Of a DNA stretch of 60,714 nucleotides, positions 25,599-36,071 are shown in pieces; within the stretch, counting starts at the first letter, position 1; each line of letters starts with the position of its first letter. The stretch spans positions 1 to 60,714 of the forward strand of contig JAIOPD010000089.1 of the NCBI GenBank assembly GCA_021414115.1, written 5' to 3'. The DNA comes from Planctomycetia bacterium (lineage in GTDB: Bacteria > Planctomycetota > Planctomycetia > Pirellulales > UBA1268). The position numbers and the translations under genes are program-made. The notes below the pieces were generated by a model that ran no database searches, was not told where the DNA came from, and was given only the letters and a program-made list of their open reading frames with translations.

Positions 25599-27725
25599 AT
25601 GCGAAGGACTCGTACCATCGGCGTTGGATCGTGGGCCGTGATGGCGTTGATCATCTCTGCCGGCTCTTGGCTGGGGGCCGCCGAGCCGGCGGTGGAGTCC
25701 CCCGGCGACGCCCCTCTTGCGGAATATTTCCGCCGTGAAACCGGTGCCTTGCGGGATGCCTGTCTCGACGGCATAGAAACGCTGGGAGACTGGGAGAGCC
25801 ACCGCGGCGAGTATCGCCGCCAGCTCCTGGAGATGCTCGGCCTCGACCCGCTGCCCGCAAAGACGCCACTCGAGCCGATCGTCACGGGCACGGTCGCGCA
25901 CGACGAGTTCACGGTCGAAAATCTGCACTTCCAGTCGCGGCCGGGGCTGTATGTCACCGGCAACCTCTATCTGCCCAAGGGGCAGTCAAAGCCCGCGCCG
26001 GCGATTCTCTATGTCTGCGGCCATGCCCCCGCGAAAAAGGAGGGCATCAGCTACGGCAACAAAACGAAATACCAGCACCATGGGGAGTGGTTCGCTCGGC
26101 ACGGCTACGTCTGCCTGACGATCGACACGCTGCAGTTCGGCGAGATCGAGGGCATCCACCACGGCACGCACCACCTGAACCGGTGGTGGTGGCTGAGCCG
26201 GGGCTACACGCCCGCGGGCGTGGAGGCCTGGAACTGCATCCGGGCCATCGACTACCTCCAGTCGCGGCCCGAGGTCGATCACGAAAAGATCGGCATGACG
26301 GGCCGCAGTGGCGGCGGGGCCTACAGCTGGTGGGCGGCGGCCATCGACGACCGGGTCAAGGCCGCCGTGCCCGTCGCCGGGATCACCGACCTCGAAAATC
26401 ATGTGGTTGACGGCTGCGTCGAAAACCACTGCGACTGCATGTTCGTCGTCAACACGTTTCGCTGGGACTACCCGCTGGTCGCCGCCTTGGTCGCCCCACG
26501 GCCGCTGCTGATTACCAACACCGACAGCGACCGCATCTTTCCGCTCAACGGCATCGTCCGCACCTACGAGAAGGCGAAGCGGATCTACGAGCTTTACGAC
26601 GCAGGCGACAAGATCGGCCTCGCGATCGGCCCCGGCGGGCACCGCGACACGCAGGATCTGCAGGTGCCGGCGCTCCGCTGGTTTGACCGGCATCTCAAGG
26701 GGGAAGACCGCGTCATCGAAACAGCCGCCGTGCCCCTCCTGCCGATGGAGCGGCTGCGGGTGTTTGCCGAGCTGCCGGCCGACCAGATCAATACCCGTAT
26801 CGACGAGCTTTTCGTGCCGGCGGCAAAACCGGCCATGGCTTCCCCCGCCGCTGCCGCGGCCTGGGCGGCCCAGCGCGACGCCTGGCTCGCCGCCCTCCGC
26901 GACAAGACCTTTGGTGGCTGGCCATCGACGCCCGAGCCGCTCGATGTCACGGAGGCCTGGTCGGCCGATCGCGATGGCGTGACGCTCCAGGCCTACGACT
27001 TCACGAGCCAGGGGCCGTTTCGCCTGCGGCTCTACGTCGCCAGTCGCACCGGCCTGGAAAAACCCGAACGCCTTGTGCTCGACGTGCTCGACCAGCAGGG
27101 CTGGAGCGACTTTCTCGGCGCCTACCGAGCGGCTTTCGCCGACACGCTTCCCGCATTGCCGCCGGAAGATACCGCTGCCGGGAAGCCGCCTGCTCTCTCT
27201 TCTGCTGCCTTCGCGGATGCAAAGCAGATGCTCGCGGCCAACGACTGGGCGATCATCTTCGTGGCACCGCGGGGTGTCGGGCCGACGGCCTGGGATCCCC
27301 GACCGAAGAAACAGACCCATATTCGCCGACGCTTTTATCTGCTCGGCCAGACGCTCGAAGGCATGCAGGTGTATGACGTCCGGCGGGCCCTGCAGGCGAT
27401 TCGCACGCTGCCGGGGCAGAGCGAATCCCCGCTGTGGCTCGAGAGCCGGGGCGAGATGGCCGGCGTGGCGGTTTATGCATCGCTCTTCGAGCCGCGGATC
27501 ACCGGCCTCGATCTCTGGAATCTGCCTCGGTCGCATCGCGACGGCCCTGCGCTGCTCAACGTGCAGCAGACGCTCGACATGCCGCAGGCCGTCGCGATGG
27601 CCGCCGAGCGTTCGCAGGTCGTCCTCCATGAGTCGGCAGACAGCCCTTCCGACTGGAAGTATCCACAAGCGGTAACAAAAACGTTGGGGTGGCCCGCCGA
27701 CCGTCTCCGGGTCATGCAGAAGTAA
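25599..27725 (+). CDS. Secreted alpha/beta hydrolase, acetyl-xylan-esterase/dienelactone-hydrolase-like
   Basis: From the ATG at 25599 the protein has 708 aa with a signal peptide (VMALIISAGSWLGAAEP). Residues 70-370 form an alpha/beta hydrolase domain related to AXE1 acetyl esterases. GMTGRSGGGAYSWW carries the nucleophile Ser near residue 236, NTDSDRIFP the acid near 311, and GPGGHRDTQ the His near 348. The C-terminal 340 residues form a second, degenerate hydrolase-like region without an obvious triad. A likely role is removing acetyl or other ester groups from extracellular polysaccharide, fitting the DUF1080 neighbour. GAAAAAATGAAA, a near copy of the recurring word, lies about 95 nt upstream (25498-25509). 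Confidence 0.85.
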   Translation: MRRTRTIGVGSWAVMALIISAGSWLGAAEPAVESPGDAPLAEYFRRETGALRDACLDGIETLGDWESHRGEYRRQLLEMLGLDPLPAKTPLEPIVTGTVAHDEFTVENLHFQSRPGLYVTGNLYLPKGQSKPAPAILYVCGHAPAKKEGISYGNKTKYQHHGEWFARHGYVCLTIDTLQFGEIEGIHHGTHHLNRWWWLSRGYTPAGVEAWNCIRAIDYLQSRPEVDHEKIGMTGRSGGGAYSWWAAAIDDRVKAAVPVAGITDLENHVVDGCVENHCDCMFVVNTFRWDYPLVAALVAPRPLLITNTDSDRIFPLNGIVRTYEKAKRIYELYDAGDKIGLAIGPGGHRDTQDLQVPALRWFDRHLKGEDRVIETAAVPLLPMERLRVFAELPADQINTRIDELFVPAAKPAMASPAAAAAWAAQRDAWLAALRDKTFGGWPSTPEPLDVTEAWSADRDGVTLQAYDFTSQGPFRLRLYVASRTGLEKPERLVLDVLDQQGWSDFLGAYRAAFADTLPALPPEDTAAGKPPALSSAAFADAKQMLAANDWAIIFVAPRGVGPTAWDPRPKKQTHIRRRFYLLGQTLEGMQVYDVRRALQAIRTLPGQSESPLWLESRGEMAGVAVYASLFEPRITGLDLWNLPRSHRDGPALLNVQQTLDMPQAVAMAAERSQVVLHESADSPSDWKYPQAVTKTLGWPADRLRVMQK

Positions 27726-27775
27726 CGTGATGCCGCCCGGCTACCCGTCGCTCGCGTTCCGGGCTTCCTGCCGAA

Positions 27776-30700
27776 CTACCGAAAGACAGTAAATTTGTTC
27801 TGCAAGTGTCGGATCGTCATCGACACGTCCTGGAAGCCCATTACGAAAAGCGGAAATCTCGCCCGCGAGGCAACCGATTCCAGCGCCGGCACGGCCAGCC
27901 GCGAGGCGTTGCCGGCCGCGTCGGTGATCGATGCCCCCGAAGGCAGCGAGATCGGCCGTGGAAGCCTCAGCACTCCGGCCGCCATGTCGCGGCGGAGCAC
28001 CGTGTATTCAAACATCAGCACCTTGCTGCCCGACCCGGCGACATATCGGGCCTGCCGCTTGGCAGTGCCCACGGCAAACTCGAGCACAGGCACGCCCGTC
28101 ACCCGCACAGCCTCCGAAAAGCGGACGGCGAAGACGAGTTTCTGGCCGACTGTGGCGCTCGCGTTGGACGGCACCAGTGCCCAGCCCGTCGGCCTGGGGG
28201 CAGAGGTGTCGATCCGCACGTCACGCGTGTTCACGGCGGGCAGTTTCCTGGAGAAGGCCCTGCCTTCGGGGTCGCGGATGACAGCCTTTCGTGAAAAAGC
28301 CACCAGCGACTGCGCCAAGGTCACGCGCAAGTTGCGAACCGGGGCATCCGCGGCGCGGACCACGTAGACGAACGTCAACTGGTTGGTGCCGGAGCCGCTT
28401 TCATACGTGGCTGCCCGCGCCGACGTGCCGATCATGAGGCGGATCGCCGGCAGGCCCTTCACCGTCATGGGCTGCGTGGCAACCAGGGTGAATCGCAGCA
28501 CGCTGCCCGTTCCATAGAGGCCCGCCGCCGGCTGCCTGATGTGATCGACCGCTGCGGCCTCCGGCCTGTCGATGACGATGATGGTGAATACCTTCACGAC
28601 CGAAAGCCCGCCCGCGTCGGTGGACCGGACGCGGACCGAATAACTGGACCGGAGCTCGAAATTAAAAGTCTGGGCAGACAACAGTTTGCTGCCACTGATC
28701 GAGAAGGCCGCGTTGTCGGCGTCGCCTTCTCCCGAGACGAGCGTGTAGGTGAACGTGTCGTCGACGTTGGCATCGCTCGTGGAAAGGATCCCGACCAGAG
28801 TCCCGACAGCATCGTTCTCGGCGATCGTGTTCGCAGAGAGGGCGATATCGGTCGGCGACTCGTTGGCGTCGGTCACCCTGACCGTCAAGGCGTAGCTGCC
28901 GCTGCCATCACCCCACGATGAGGCGGTGATCGTATATGTCCCGCTGGTGGGGGCGACGACGACGATGCGGGCATTGCGTCCGTCGGCTCCACTGGTGTCG
29001 TCGGCCGCCAGCAGGCCGCCATTCACGCCGAAGACATCCAGCTTCATGTCTGGGGAGTCTCTGAGCGACGGGATATCCCCGGCGGGGGTCAGCGTCTCGA
29101 CGGTGAGGGACTGTCCAGCTGTCAGGAAGATGCTGTACGTATCGACATCAGGGGCTGCGGTCTGGCCGCCGACGGCAGCGGGCCGGCCTAGGTGGCCGAG
29201 CACCGTGTCGCCCGCATTCACGGCCTGGGCCGCGGCGTCGTTGTCTTCGATCTCCAAGCGGCCGTCGGCCACGATCACCAGGCTGTAATCGCCAGCCTGG
29301 GCGCCCGTCACCTCCACGCGGTAGCTGCCCGCCACGACTGGCCCGAAGCCGTCAATCGCGGCGGCGAGGTCGGCCGTCGGGGAGCCGACGGCCACGACCG
29401 CCCCGTTTGCATCCATCACCCGGAGGGTGAGCCCCGCAGTCCCGGCGACCGCGAACGATGCCCGTCCGGCGGGCAGGGCCACGAGGTAGTTGTCGACGTC
29501 GTCGCCGGTCGCGGAGGAGACCACGATGTCGTCCCAGCCCCGGCCACCGAACGGGAGGGTTCCCAGGCCGTAGTACTGGAACTTGATGAGACAGTCGGCG
29601 CCGAGCGTGATTCCTGCCTCTGCGGCGGCGGCGGAGAGGTCGACGGTGTGGCGTCCCCAGGCGGCCTCGTCGCCCGTGGCATCCCAGATCGGGTACCAGG
29701 TGACGCCGTCGGCGCTGATGGCGACGCCGTCGGCCTCGGCATGGTCGGTGAACTCGCCGGCGAACGGGTTGTCTTGGTCGCCAAAGTTTCGATGCGAGAA
29801 CCCGAGGCTCACGCCGGAGCGACCGGAGAGATCGACCTTCAAGACGGCCTCGACGAGGCCGAGATCCTCGGCATCCGGGTCCGAATCCATCACCAGCAGG
29901 AAATTCCCCGCCGCGGCGGGCTGCTCGCCGCTCACGCGCGCCCGTTCGTACGGGCCCGACGTGGAGGTCGCCCACGCGCCGCCCAGGCTGCCGGCCTCGA
30001 AGCCCTCGGTGACAAGCGGGCTCATGCTCGGCGAAATCCGCCCCGCCACGGCGACGCGTGTCGCGGAACCGACGGTGACGAGTGAGGTCCCGAGCGGCTG
30101 GGCAGCGGCCGGCAGATCGTTGGAGGCCCCGCCGGTGCTCTCCGCCTCGACGTCCGCGCCGAGCGTGACGATCGTGCTTGCGATCCCCGTCGTACCACCG
30201 ACACCGCTGAACCGCAGCGTGCACGCGCCACCACCCGTGGTGACGGCCAGCGGGGCGATGACGATCGGCTGGCCGGGCCCGGCCGCAGTGAACGTGCCGA
30301 GCGGTTCGCCATACGGATCGAGCACCGTGACCGAGGCCCGCAACAGCCTGCTCGTCTCGATGATGGCGGAGATCGTGGTGACGCCGGAGCCGATCTCGAT
30401 GAACACCTCATCAACGTCGTCCGCGGAGCCGATCACCGTTTGGTGGGCCGCGGCGGAGCGATAGACGAGCCCGCCGAGCGGTGCGACCGTGGTGAGGCCG
30501 CCGAGGAGCGTCGCGTCGCCGTCCACCGAAAACGGAATCGTCAGGTACCCACCAGCGGACCCGTTGCCGTCGCCATCCAGTTGGTTGCCGACGAGGTCGC
30601 GCAGGCCATTGGCGCTGGCGGACACATACAAGACGTACGCGTCCTCCGGCACCGCCGCGAAGGTCAGGGTGATGACGGTGCGATCCGACGCATCCGTCGT

Positions 30701-33700
30701 CACGGCGACTGCGGCGGGCAGCGCTGTCGTGCCGGACAGCGTTCCCGAAAGCGAGAAATCGTTCTTGTCGATCAGGCTCTCATCCAGCAACTCGCTGAAG
30801 GTGAGCGTGATCGGGACGGAGAGGCCCGCTTTAGGCAGCACCGCGGCCGGCACGATCGACGACTCCACCAGCGTGGGCGGGGTGAGATCGAGCGTGAACC
30901 CCATGGCGAACGCGTCGTTCGGCACGCCGCCGACGCTTTGCACTTCGCCCGCGGCGAGTTCCACCGTGTGCGGGCCTTCCGTGAAGAGCGGAGAAAGCGT
31001 GAACGTCAGCGTGCGATCGTCGACGATGGTCACGTCCGCCGCGGGCTCTCCATCGATCAGCAGATCCGTCGCGTCCACGGTCGAGAGCAGCAGGCTCGAG
31101 CCGAACGTGAGCGTCACCTGCGGGGCCGCCATGAACACCCCGCCGTCGGCGGGCGTGTGCGACACGACCGTGAACGCCGCCGGCCCGCCTGTGGCTCCCG
31201 TCACCCCGAGCAGATATTCACCCGTGCCGGCAGCGGCGGTCACCCGCACCCGGTAGAGGCCGGTCTGATCCGCGAAGTGCCGGATCAGGACGTTGCGGCC
31301 ATCGGCGGCGCTGTTGTCGTCGAAGTCGACCAGCGTTCCGTCGGGGGCGAAGAGTTCCACCTGCGGATCGAGCAGGTTGACGAACTCGCCCACGCCGTCG
31401 CCGGGAGTGAGCGTCGTGATCTCGAGCTGGTCGCCGGCCGTCACAGGCACGGAGTAGAAGTCTTCGGTATCGAGCGCCCGCAGCACCTTCTCGGCGTTGA
31501 GCCGGCCACCGGTGACGGTCTTGCCCGCGAGGGCAGGGAGGTGATCGACGTTGTCGAGCAGCAGCGCCTTGAGGTCGGCGACGCCGAGATTCGGGGCTCT
31601 GGCCAGGGCAAGGGCCGCGACGCCCGAGACCTGGGGCGCCGCCATGCTCGTGCCGTTCTTGATGCCGTAGGCATTGCCGGGAAGCGTGCTGAGGATGTCG
31701 TCGCCCGGAGCCGCCAGATCGACCGTCGTCGCCCCGTAGTTGCTGTACGAGGCGAGACTGTCGGTGTTGTCCGTCGCCGCCACGCTCAGGATGAACGGGG
31801 AGTCGTAGTTCGTGGGATAGACGGGCCAGGCATCGTTGTCGCTGCGGCTGTTGCCGGCCGCGGCGACGAAGAGGATTCCCGCTTCACCGCCGGCGTTGAT
31901 CGCATCGAGGAGCCCCTGATCGAATTTGTCGCCGCCCCAGCTGTTGTTCGTGATCCCCACGTTCACGCCGTACATCGACCGCATCATCGTGGCGTAGTTC
32001 ACTGCCTGGATCGCAGCGGCAGTGTCGCCCGTTCCCGCGGCGTTCATGAACTTGAGCGCCATGAGCGAGACCTGCCAGGCGACGCCCGTCACGCCGATGC
32101 CGTTGTTGCCGACGGCGCCGATCGTTCCGGCAACGTGCGTGCCGTGGCCGTCGTCGTCCCAGGGGTCGCCGTCGCCGTTGATGAAGTCGTAGCCGTGGAC
32201 GTCGTCGACGAAGCCGTTGCCGTCGTTGTCGATGCCGTCGTTCGCGAACTCGCCGGACTCGCCGGGGTTGGTCCAGATGTTGCCGACGAGGTCTTGGTGC
32301 GTGTAGTCGATTCCCGAATCGATCACTGCGACGACCACCGAACGGGAGCCCGTCGTGTATTGCCAGGCTTCGGGGGCGTCGATGTCGGCGTCAGGCGTGC
32401 CGCCGTTTTGGCCGATGTTGTCGAGGCCGTAGAGCTCGCCGAACCGCGGATCGTTGGCGACGGCGGCCCGGCGGACCACGCGATTGGGCTCCGCGTAGGC
32501 CACGCCGCGAATCCCATGGAGGTAGCTCCGCACCTCGGCGTCGCCGCTGCCGGCACGCACGAGAAGCTGCCCCGGCAGCCCGAGGCCGCGGACCACCTCG
32601 AGGCCGAGATGCTGGTCGTCGAGAAAGGCCGCCGCCTCGGCGACCGTCCGCACGGTTTCCAGCGTCGTTGCAGAAAGCCGGACGATCCACTCGCCCCGAC
32701 CAGAGGCCAGGCCCGTGGTCTGGCCGGCAGCCTGTTCCGCTGCGGGCCGCAGCGACTGGAACCATATCGGCGCGGGCGCGGATCCTGTTCCCGGCAGGGG
32801 AGCCGCGGCCGCCTGCAATGGGCCGACTGCAGCAACCGGGAGGGTGGCCACGTGGCCAAACACGGCGTAGCCCGCTGCTGCGGAGCCGGCGAGCGGCCGT
32901 GCCGCGTCGGATGATTCGTTGTAGCGATCCTCCAACACCGCGTTACGGGTCACGACGAGCTTGTACGCACCGCTGCCGGCGGCCGAGACGACGAGGAAGT
33001 AGGTCCCGGTGGCCGACGCCACCAACGGCTCGAGCACCGCGTCGAAGCCGACGGTCGGCCGGCCCTGCGCCAGCAGGGTGCCCGCGGCGTCGCGAAGCGC
33101 CAGCGTGACGTTGCTCGATGTCTCGGCAACCGCCGCCGACAACGTCATGCCCGCATCGAGCGTGAGCGAATACCAGTCGGCGTCCGTCGCCGACGGGCCG
33201 CCCGCCAGCGGGCCCTGACCGAGAACCGTGACAATCGCCGCGGAGCCGACCGCCACGAAGGCCGAATCGAGCGACTGTGCACGGGCCTTGTCGTCGTTGG
33301 CCGGCCCACCGACAGCCTCCGCCTCCGGCGCGGCGTTGAGGGACAGCTGCAGCGAGTACTTCACCGCTTCGGAGACACGCAGCGCAGCGACGCCGTCATC
33401 CAAGCGGGAGATGGTCACCGTCCACGTCCCGGCGGACGTGACCGGGATTGATCCGAGCGAGACGGCCGCTCCGACCGATGCCGAATCGCCCTCGACGACG
33501 ACCGTACCCGTGGGATCCTGCACCCGCACCCGCAGACCGACGGCCGCGCCGGATAGCGCGGTGGCGACGATGGAGAGCGTCTGGCCGGCATCGAGCGTGA
33601 TCGTGAAGGAGTCTTCGTCGAGCGAGTCGCCCAGAAATCCGGTGCGGGTTGCACCGTAGGCCAGACTGCCAAGGGGGCCAATCGGTGCGAGCGGCGACGG

Positions 33701-35845
33701 GAAGGGAACGGAGACCACGTCGAGCATCACCGCCAGAGTGTGCGGCTGCGACGGATTGCCAAACTCGTCCTCGAGGGCGCCCGCGCGGAGCGTGACCTCG
33801 AGCGGCCCCTCGTCCGGCACGCCGGCGAGCACGTATCGCACCGTGTCATCCCCGACGACCGAGAACCCGGTGACGGTGCCGCTGGAGAGGATCAGGTCGT
33901 CCTTTCCGGCCGAGGCGGGATCAAAGGCCTCGTTCAACGTGAACTCGATGACCGTGAGCGGTACGCTGACGGTGGAGGCATCCGCGGGCGTCGTGCTGAC
34001 GACCGCCATCGGCAGGGCGTCATACCTGAAGTCTGCGCTGTACGGCAGCGACGCCGCGCCGTCGGCCAACCGCGTGAGCACTCCCGCCGCCATGCTGATC
34101 GTCTGCCGCCCCTGCGACGTCACGGGGCTCGTCGTGAACCGAAAGGTGATCGCTGTGGCCGACACGATATCAAACGAGTCGGCCGGAACGCCGTTGACGG
34201 TGAAGTCGTCGGCTGCGACGGTCGCCTCATCAAAGGCTTCGTTGAACGTCACCGTGAATTCGCTCGGCGGCGTCGTGACCACGTCGCCGCTCGCCGGCGT
34301 CGTGGCGACCGGCGCGAGGCCGCTGGCCTGCACGGCGCGGCCCACATTGAGCCGTCCGCCGGTCACGATGAGATCCTTGAGCGAGTCGAGCGGATCGACC
34401 GTGGCGAGGAGCAGGCTCTTGAGTTCGGCGACGGTGAGGTTGGGTGCGGCGGCGACGGCAAGTGCCGCCGCACCGGCGACGTAGGGCGCCGCCATGCTCG
34501 TGCCACTCAGCGTGCCGTAGCGGTTGCCCGGCAGCGTGCTCAGGATGTTCACCCCGGGTGCCGCGAGGTCGACCGTCGTCGGGCCGATGTTGCTGAACGG
34601 GGCGATCGCGTCGGCGTCGTCCGTCGCCGCCACGCTGACGATGGCGGACGATTCGTAGGACGACGGATAGTCGGCGATCTGGTCGATGTCGGTGGTGTCG
34701 TTGCCGGCCGCCGCGACGAAGAGGATTCCCGCGTCGCCGCCGGCATTGATCGCGTCGAGCAGGCCGTCATTGCGGAGCGCCCCGCCCCAGCTGTTGTTCG
34801 TCACGCGGACGTTCACATCGTAGATCGTCCGCATCATGGTGGCGTAGTTCACCGCGGCGATCGCGTCGGAGGTCAATCCGCTCCCACCGGCGTCGGTGAA
34901 CTTGAGCGCCATGAGCGAGACCTGCCAGGCGACGCCCACCACGCCGATGCCGTTGTTGCCGACGGCGCCGATCGTGCCGGCCACGTGCGTGCCGTGACCA
35001 TCGTCGTCCATCGGGTCGCTGTCATTATTGAAGAAGTCGTAGCCGTGGACGTCGTCGACGAAGCCATTTTCGTCATTGTCGATGCCGTCACCCGCTATCT
35101 CGCCGGGGTTGGTCCAGATGTTGCCGACCAAGTCCTCATGCGTGTAATCGATTCCCGAATCGATCACGGCGACGACGACCGAGGAGGAGCCCGTCGTGTA
35201 TCGCCAGGCTTCGGGAGCGTCGATGGCGGCGTCCGCAGTGCCGCCGGTCTGGCCCGTGTTGTCGAGGCCGTAGAGCTCTCCATACCGCGGATCGTTCGGC
35301 AGGGCGGCCCGCTGAATGATGCTGTTGGGCTCCGCGTAGGCCACCCCAGGGATGCCGCGCAGATAACTCCGGACATCGCCAGCGGCGGCGTTGGCCCGCA
35401 CGAGAAGCTGCCCCGGCAGGCCCAGGCCGCGAACCACCTCGAGGCCCGGCCCCTGGTGGTTGAGGTACTGCGCGGCCTCGCCGACGGTCCGCACCGTTTC
35501 CAGCGTCGTCTTCGAGAGCCGCACGATCCATTCGCCGGGCAACGCCGCAGGCCCAGCCGACTGAGGCACGATCGACGCCGTGGAATAACCGGACGAGACG
35601 ATCGTGGGCTGCCGAACGGAGGCGGCGACCGATTGAAACCAAGCCGACGTCGCCGTGACGTATTGGGAGTCGTCAGCGAGCGGCGGCGTGACCGAGAGCA
35701 GATGCCGCTGCTCGAGCCCCTCGAGCGACAAGGCCGCGATGGCCCCCGGCCGCGGACCGCCTGCCGACCGGGTCTGGCGACCCTTTGTCCGCCCTCGACG
35801 CTCCCGGTAGCGCTTCGTCCATGAAGACCAGGATTTCCGAGGCAT
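27776..35845 (-). CDS. Giant exported protein with two complete subtilisin (S8) modules
   Basis: The 2689-aa protein opens with a basic region and LEGLEQRHLLS near residue 42, a variant of the planctomycete LEPR-XLL N-terminal signature. Two S8 protease units follow, each with an inhibitor-I9-like propeptide (GEWIVRLS...). Unit 1 has triad positions near Asp228 (VIDSGIDYTH), His284 (DGHGTHVAGT) and Ser447 (SGTSMAAP), with oxyanion VTNNSWGG. Unit 2 repeats them near Asp1178, His1235 and Ser1398. Between and after them are Big-5-like Ig domains (TTPADASTVSVP), pre-peptidase C-terminal domains, and a cadherin-like domain with SPTDIALSANTIAEND near residue 2330. Both proteases look intact. Surface-bound proteolysis is inferred. 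The near copy GAAAAAGAAA (minus strand) lies about 90 nt upstream. Confidence 0.9.
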   Translation of the reverse strand: MPRKSWSSWTKRYRERRGRTKGRQTRSAGGPRPGAIAALSLEGLEQRHLLSVTPPLADDSQYVTATSAWFQSVAASVRQPTIVSSGYSTASIVPQSAGPAALPGEWIVRLSKTTLETVRTVGEAAQYLNHQGPGLEVVRGLGLPGQLLVRANAAAGDVRSYLRGIPGVAYAEPNSIIQRAALPNDPRYGELYGLDNTGQTGGTADAAIDAPEAWRYTTGSSSVVVAVIDSGIDYTHEDLVGNIWTNPGEIAGDGIDNDENGFVDDVHGYDFFNNDSDPMDDDGHGTHVAGTIGAVGNNGIGVVGVAWQVSLMALKFTDAGGSGLTSDAIAAVNYATMMRTIYDVNVRVTNNSWGGALRNDGLLDAINAGGDAGILFVAAAGNDTTDIDQIADYPSSYESSAIVSVAATDDADAIAPFSNIGPTTVDLAAPGVNILSTLPGNRYGTLSGTSMAAPYVAGAAALAVAAAPNLTVAELKSLLLATVDPLDSLKDLIVTGGRLNVGRAVQASGLAPVATTPASGDVVTTPPSEFTVTFNEAFDEATVAADDFTVNGVPADSFDIVSATAITFRFTTSPVTSQGRQTISMAAGVLTRLADGAASLPYSADFRYDALPMAVVSTTPADASTVSVPLTVIEFTLNEAFDPASAGKDDLILSSGTVTGFSVVGDDTVRYVLAGVPDEGPLEVTLRAGALEDEFGNPSQPHTLAVMLDVVSVPFPSPLAPIGPLGSLAYGATRTGFLGDSLDEDSFTITLDAGQTLSIVATALSGAAVGLRVRVQDPTGTVVVEGDSASVGAAVSLGSIPVTSAGTWTVTISRLDDGVAALRVSEAVKYSLQLSLNAAPEAEAVGGPANDDKARAQSLDSAFVAVGSAAIVTVLGQGPLAGGPSATDADWYSLTLDAGMTLSAAVAETSSNVTLALRDAAGTLLAQGRPTVGFDAVLEPLVASATGTYFLVVSAAGSGAYKLVVTRNAVLEDRYNESSDAARPLAGSAAAGYAVFGHVATLPVAAVGPLQAAAAPLPGTGSAPAPIWFQSLRPAAEQAAGQTTGLASGRGEWIVRLSATTLETVRTVAEAAAFLDDQHLGLEVVRGLGLPGQLLVRAGSGDAEVRSYLHGIRGVAYAEPNRVVRRAAVANDPRFGELYGLDNIGQNGGTPDADIDAPEAWQYTTGSRSVVVAVIDSGIDYTHQDLVGNIWTNPGESGEFANDGIDNDGNGFVDDVHGYDFINGDGDPWDDDGHGTHVAGTIGAVGNNGIGVTGVAWQVSLMALKFMNAAGTGDTAAAIQAVNYATMMRSMYGVNVGITNNSWGGDKFDQGLLDAINAGGEAGILFVAAAGNSRSDNDAWPVYPTNYDSPFILSVAATDNTDSLASYSNYGATTVDLAAPGDDILSTLPGNAYGIKNGTSMAAPQVSGVAALALARAPNLGVADLKALLLDNVDHLPALAGKTVTGGRLNAEKVLRALDTEDFYSVPVTAGDQLEITTLTPGDGVGEFVNLLDPQVELFAPDGTLVDFDDNSAADGRNVLIRHFADQTGLYRVRVTAAAGTGEYLLGVTGATGGPAAFTVVSHTPADGGVFMAAPQVTLTFGSSLLLSTVDATDLLIDGEPAADVTIVDDRTLTFTLSPLFTEGPHTVELAAGEVQSVGGVPNDAFAMGFTLDLTPPTLVESSIVPAAVLPKAGLSVPITLTFSELLDESLIDKNDFSLSGTLSGTTALPAAVAVTTDASDRTVITLTFAAVPEDAYVLYVSASANGLRDLVGNQLDGDGNGSAGGYLTIPFSVDGDATLLGGLTTVAPLGGLVYRSAAAHQTVIGSADDVDEVFIEIGSGVTTISAIIETSRLLRASVTVLDPYGEPLGTFTAAGPGQPIVIAPLAVTTGGGACTLRFSGVGGTTGIASTIVTLGADVEAESTGGASNDLPAAAQPLGTSLVTVGSATRVAVAGRISPSMSPLVTEGFEAGSLGGAWATSTSGPYERARVSGEQPAAAGNFLLVMDSDPDAEDLGLVEAVLKVDLSGRSGVSLGFSHRNFGDQDNPFAGEFTDHAEADGVAISADGVTWYPIWDATGDEAAWGRHTVDLSAAAAEAGITLGADCLIKFQYYGLGTLPFGGRGWDDIVVSSATGDDVDNYLVALPAGRASFAVAGTAGLTLRVMDANGAVVAVGSPTADLAAAIDGFGPVVAGSYRVEVTGAQAGDYSLVIVADGRLEIEDNDAAAQAVNAGDTVLGHLGRPAAVGGQTAAPDVDTYSIFLTAGQSLTVETLTPAGDIPSLRDSPDMKLDVFGVNGGLLAADDTSGADGRNARIVVVAPTSGTYTITASSWGDGSGSYALTVRVTDANESPTDIALSANTIAENDAVGTLVGILSTSDANVDDTFTYTLVSGEGDADNAAFSISGSKLLSAQTFNFELRSSYSVRVRSTDAGGLSVVKVFTIIVIDRPEAAAVDHIRQPAAGLYGTGSVLRFTLVATQPMTVKGLPAIRLMIGTSARAATYESGSGTNQLTFVYVVRAADAPVRNLRVTLAQSLVAFSRKAVIRDPEGRAFSRKLPAVNTRDVRIDTSAPRPTGWALVPSNASATVGQKLVFAVRFSEAVRVTGVPVLEFAVGTAKRQARYVAGSGSKVLMFEYTVLRRDMAAGVLRLPRPISLPSGASITDAAGNASRLAVPALESVASRARFPLFVMGFQDVSMTIRHLQNKFTVFR
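31490..32700 (-). repeat. Second copy of the propeptide-subtilisin module (coding repeat)
   Basis: This roughly 1.2-kb segment encodes propeptide plus S8 domain and is closely similar in DNA and protein to 34340-35545. For example, the GVAWQVSLMALKF and GEWIVRLS regions are nearly identical in both. The bounds are estimated from where the protein similarity starts and stops. Confidence 0.8.
34340..35545 (-). repeat. First copy of the propeptide-subtilisin module (coding repeat)
   Basis: Partner of 31490-32700 inside the giant protein gene. Both copies are about 1.2 kb long and retain all triad residues, indicating tandem duplication of the whole propeptide-protease unit. Bounds approximate. 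Confidence 0.8.
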
Positions 35846-36071
35846 GCAAAACGACCTGCTGAGAGGAAACGGTCATGGCGATGAAGCCGCCATACAGTTC
35901 ATCGGAAACTAGCTCAGCCCTCGTGCGTGGGCAATTTCTTTTTCAGCAGGATGAACGGGCCGCAAACTCCGTCGCAGCCGAAGCCGAGAAACAGCCGAGC
36001 CCGACGGACTTCGAACGAAAAAAAGGAAAGCCGCGACGTGTGCATCGAAAGATTTTCAGGCTGCGGCTCGA

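Noticed and set aside
30440-35824. Long rightward frames (824 and 694 residues) opposite the double-subtilisin gene
   Set aside because: They are GC-driven shadows; no motif, signal peptide or ribosome site supports them.
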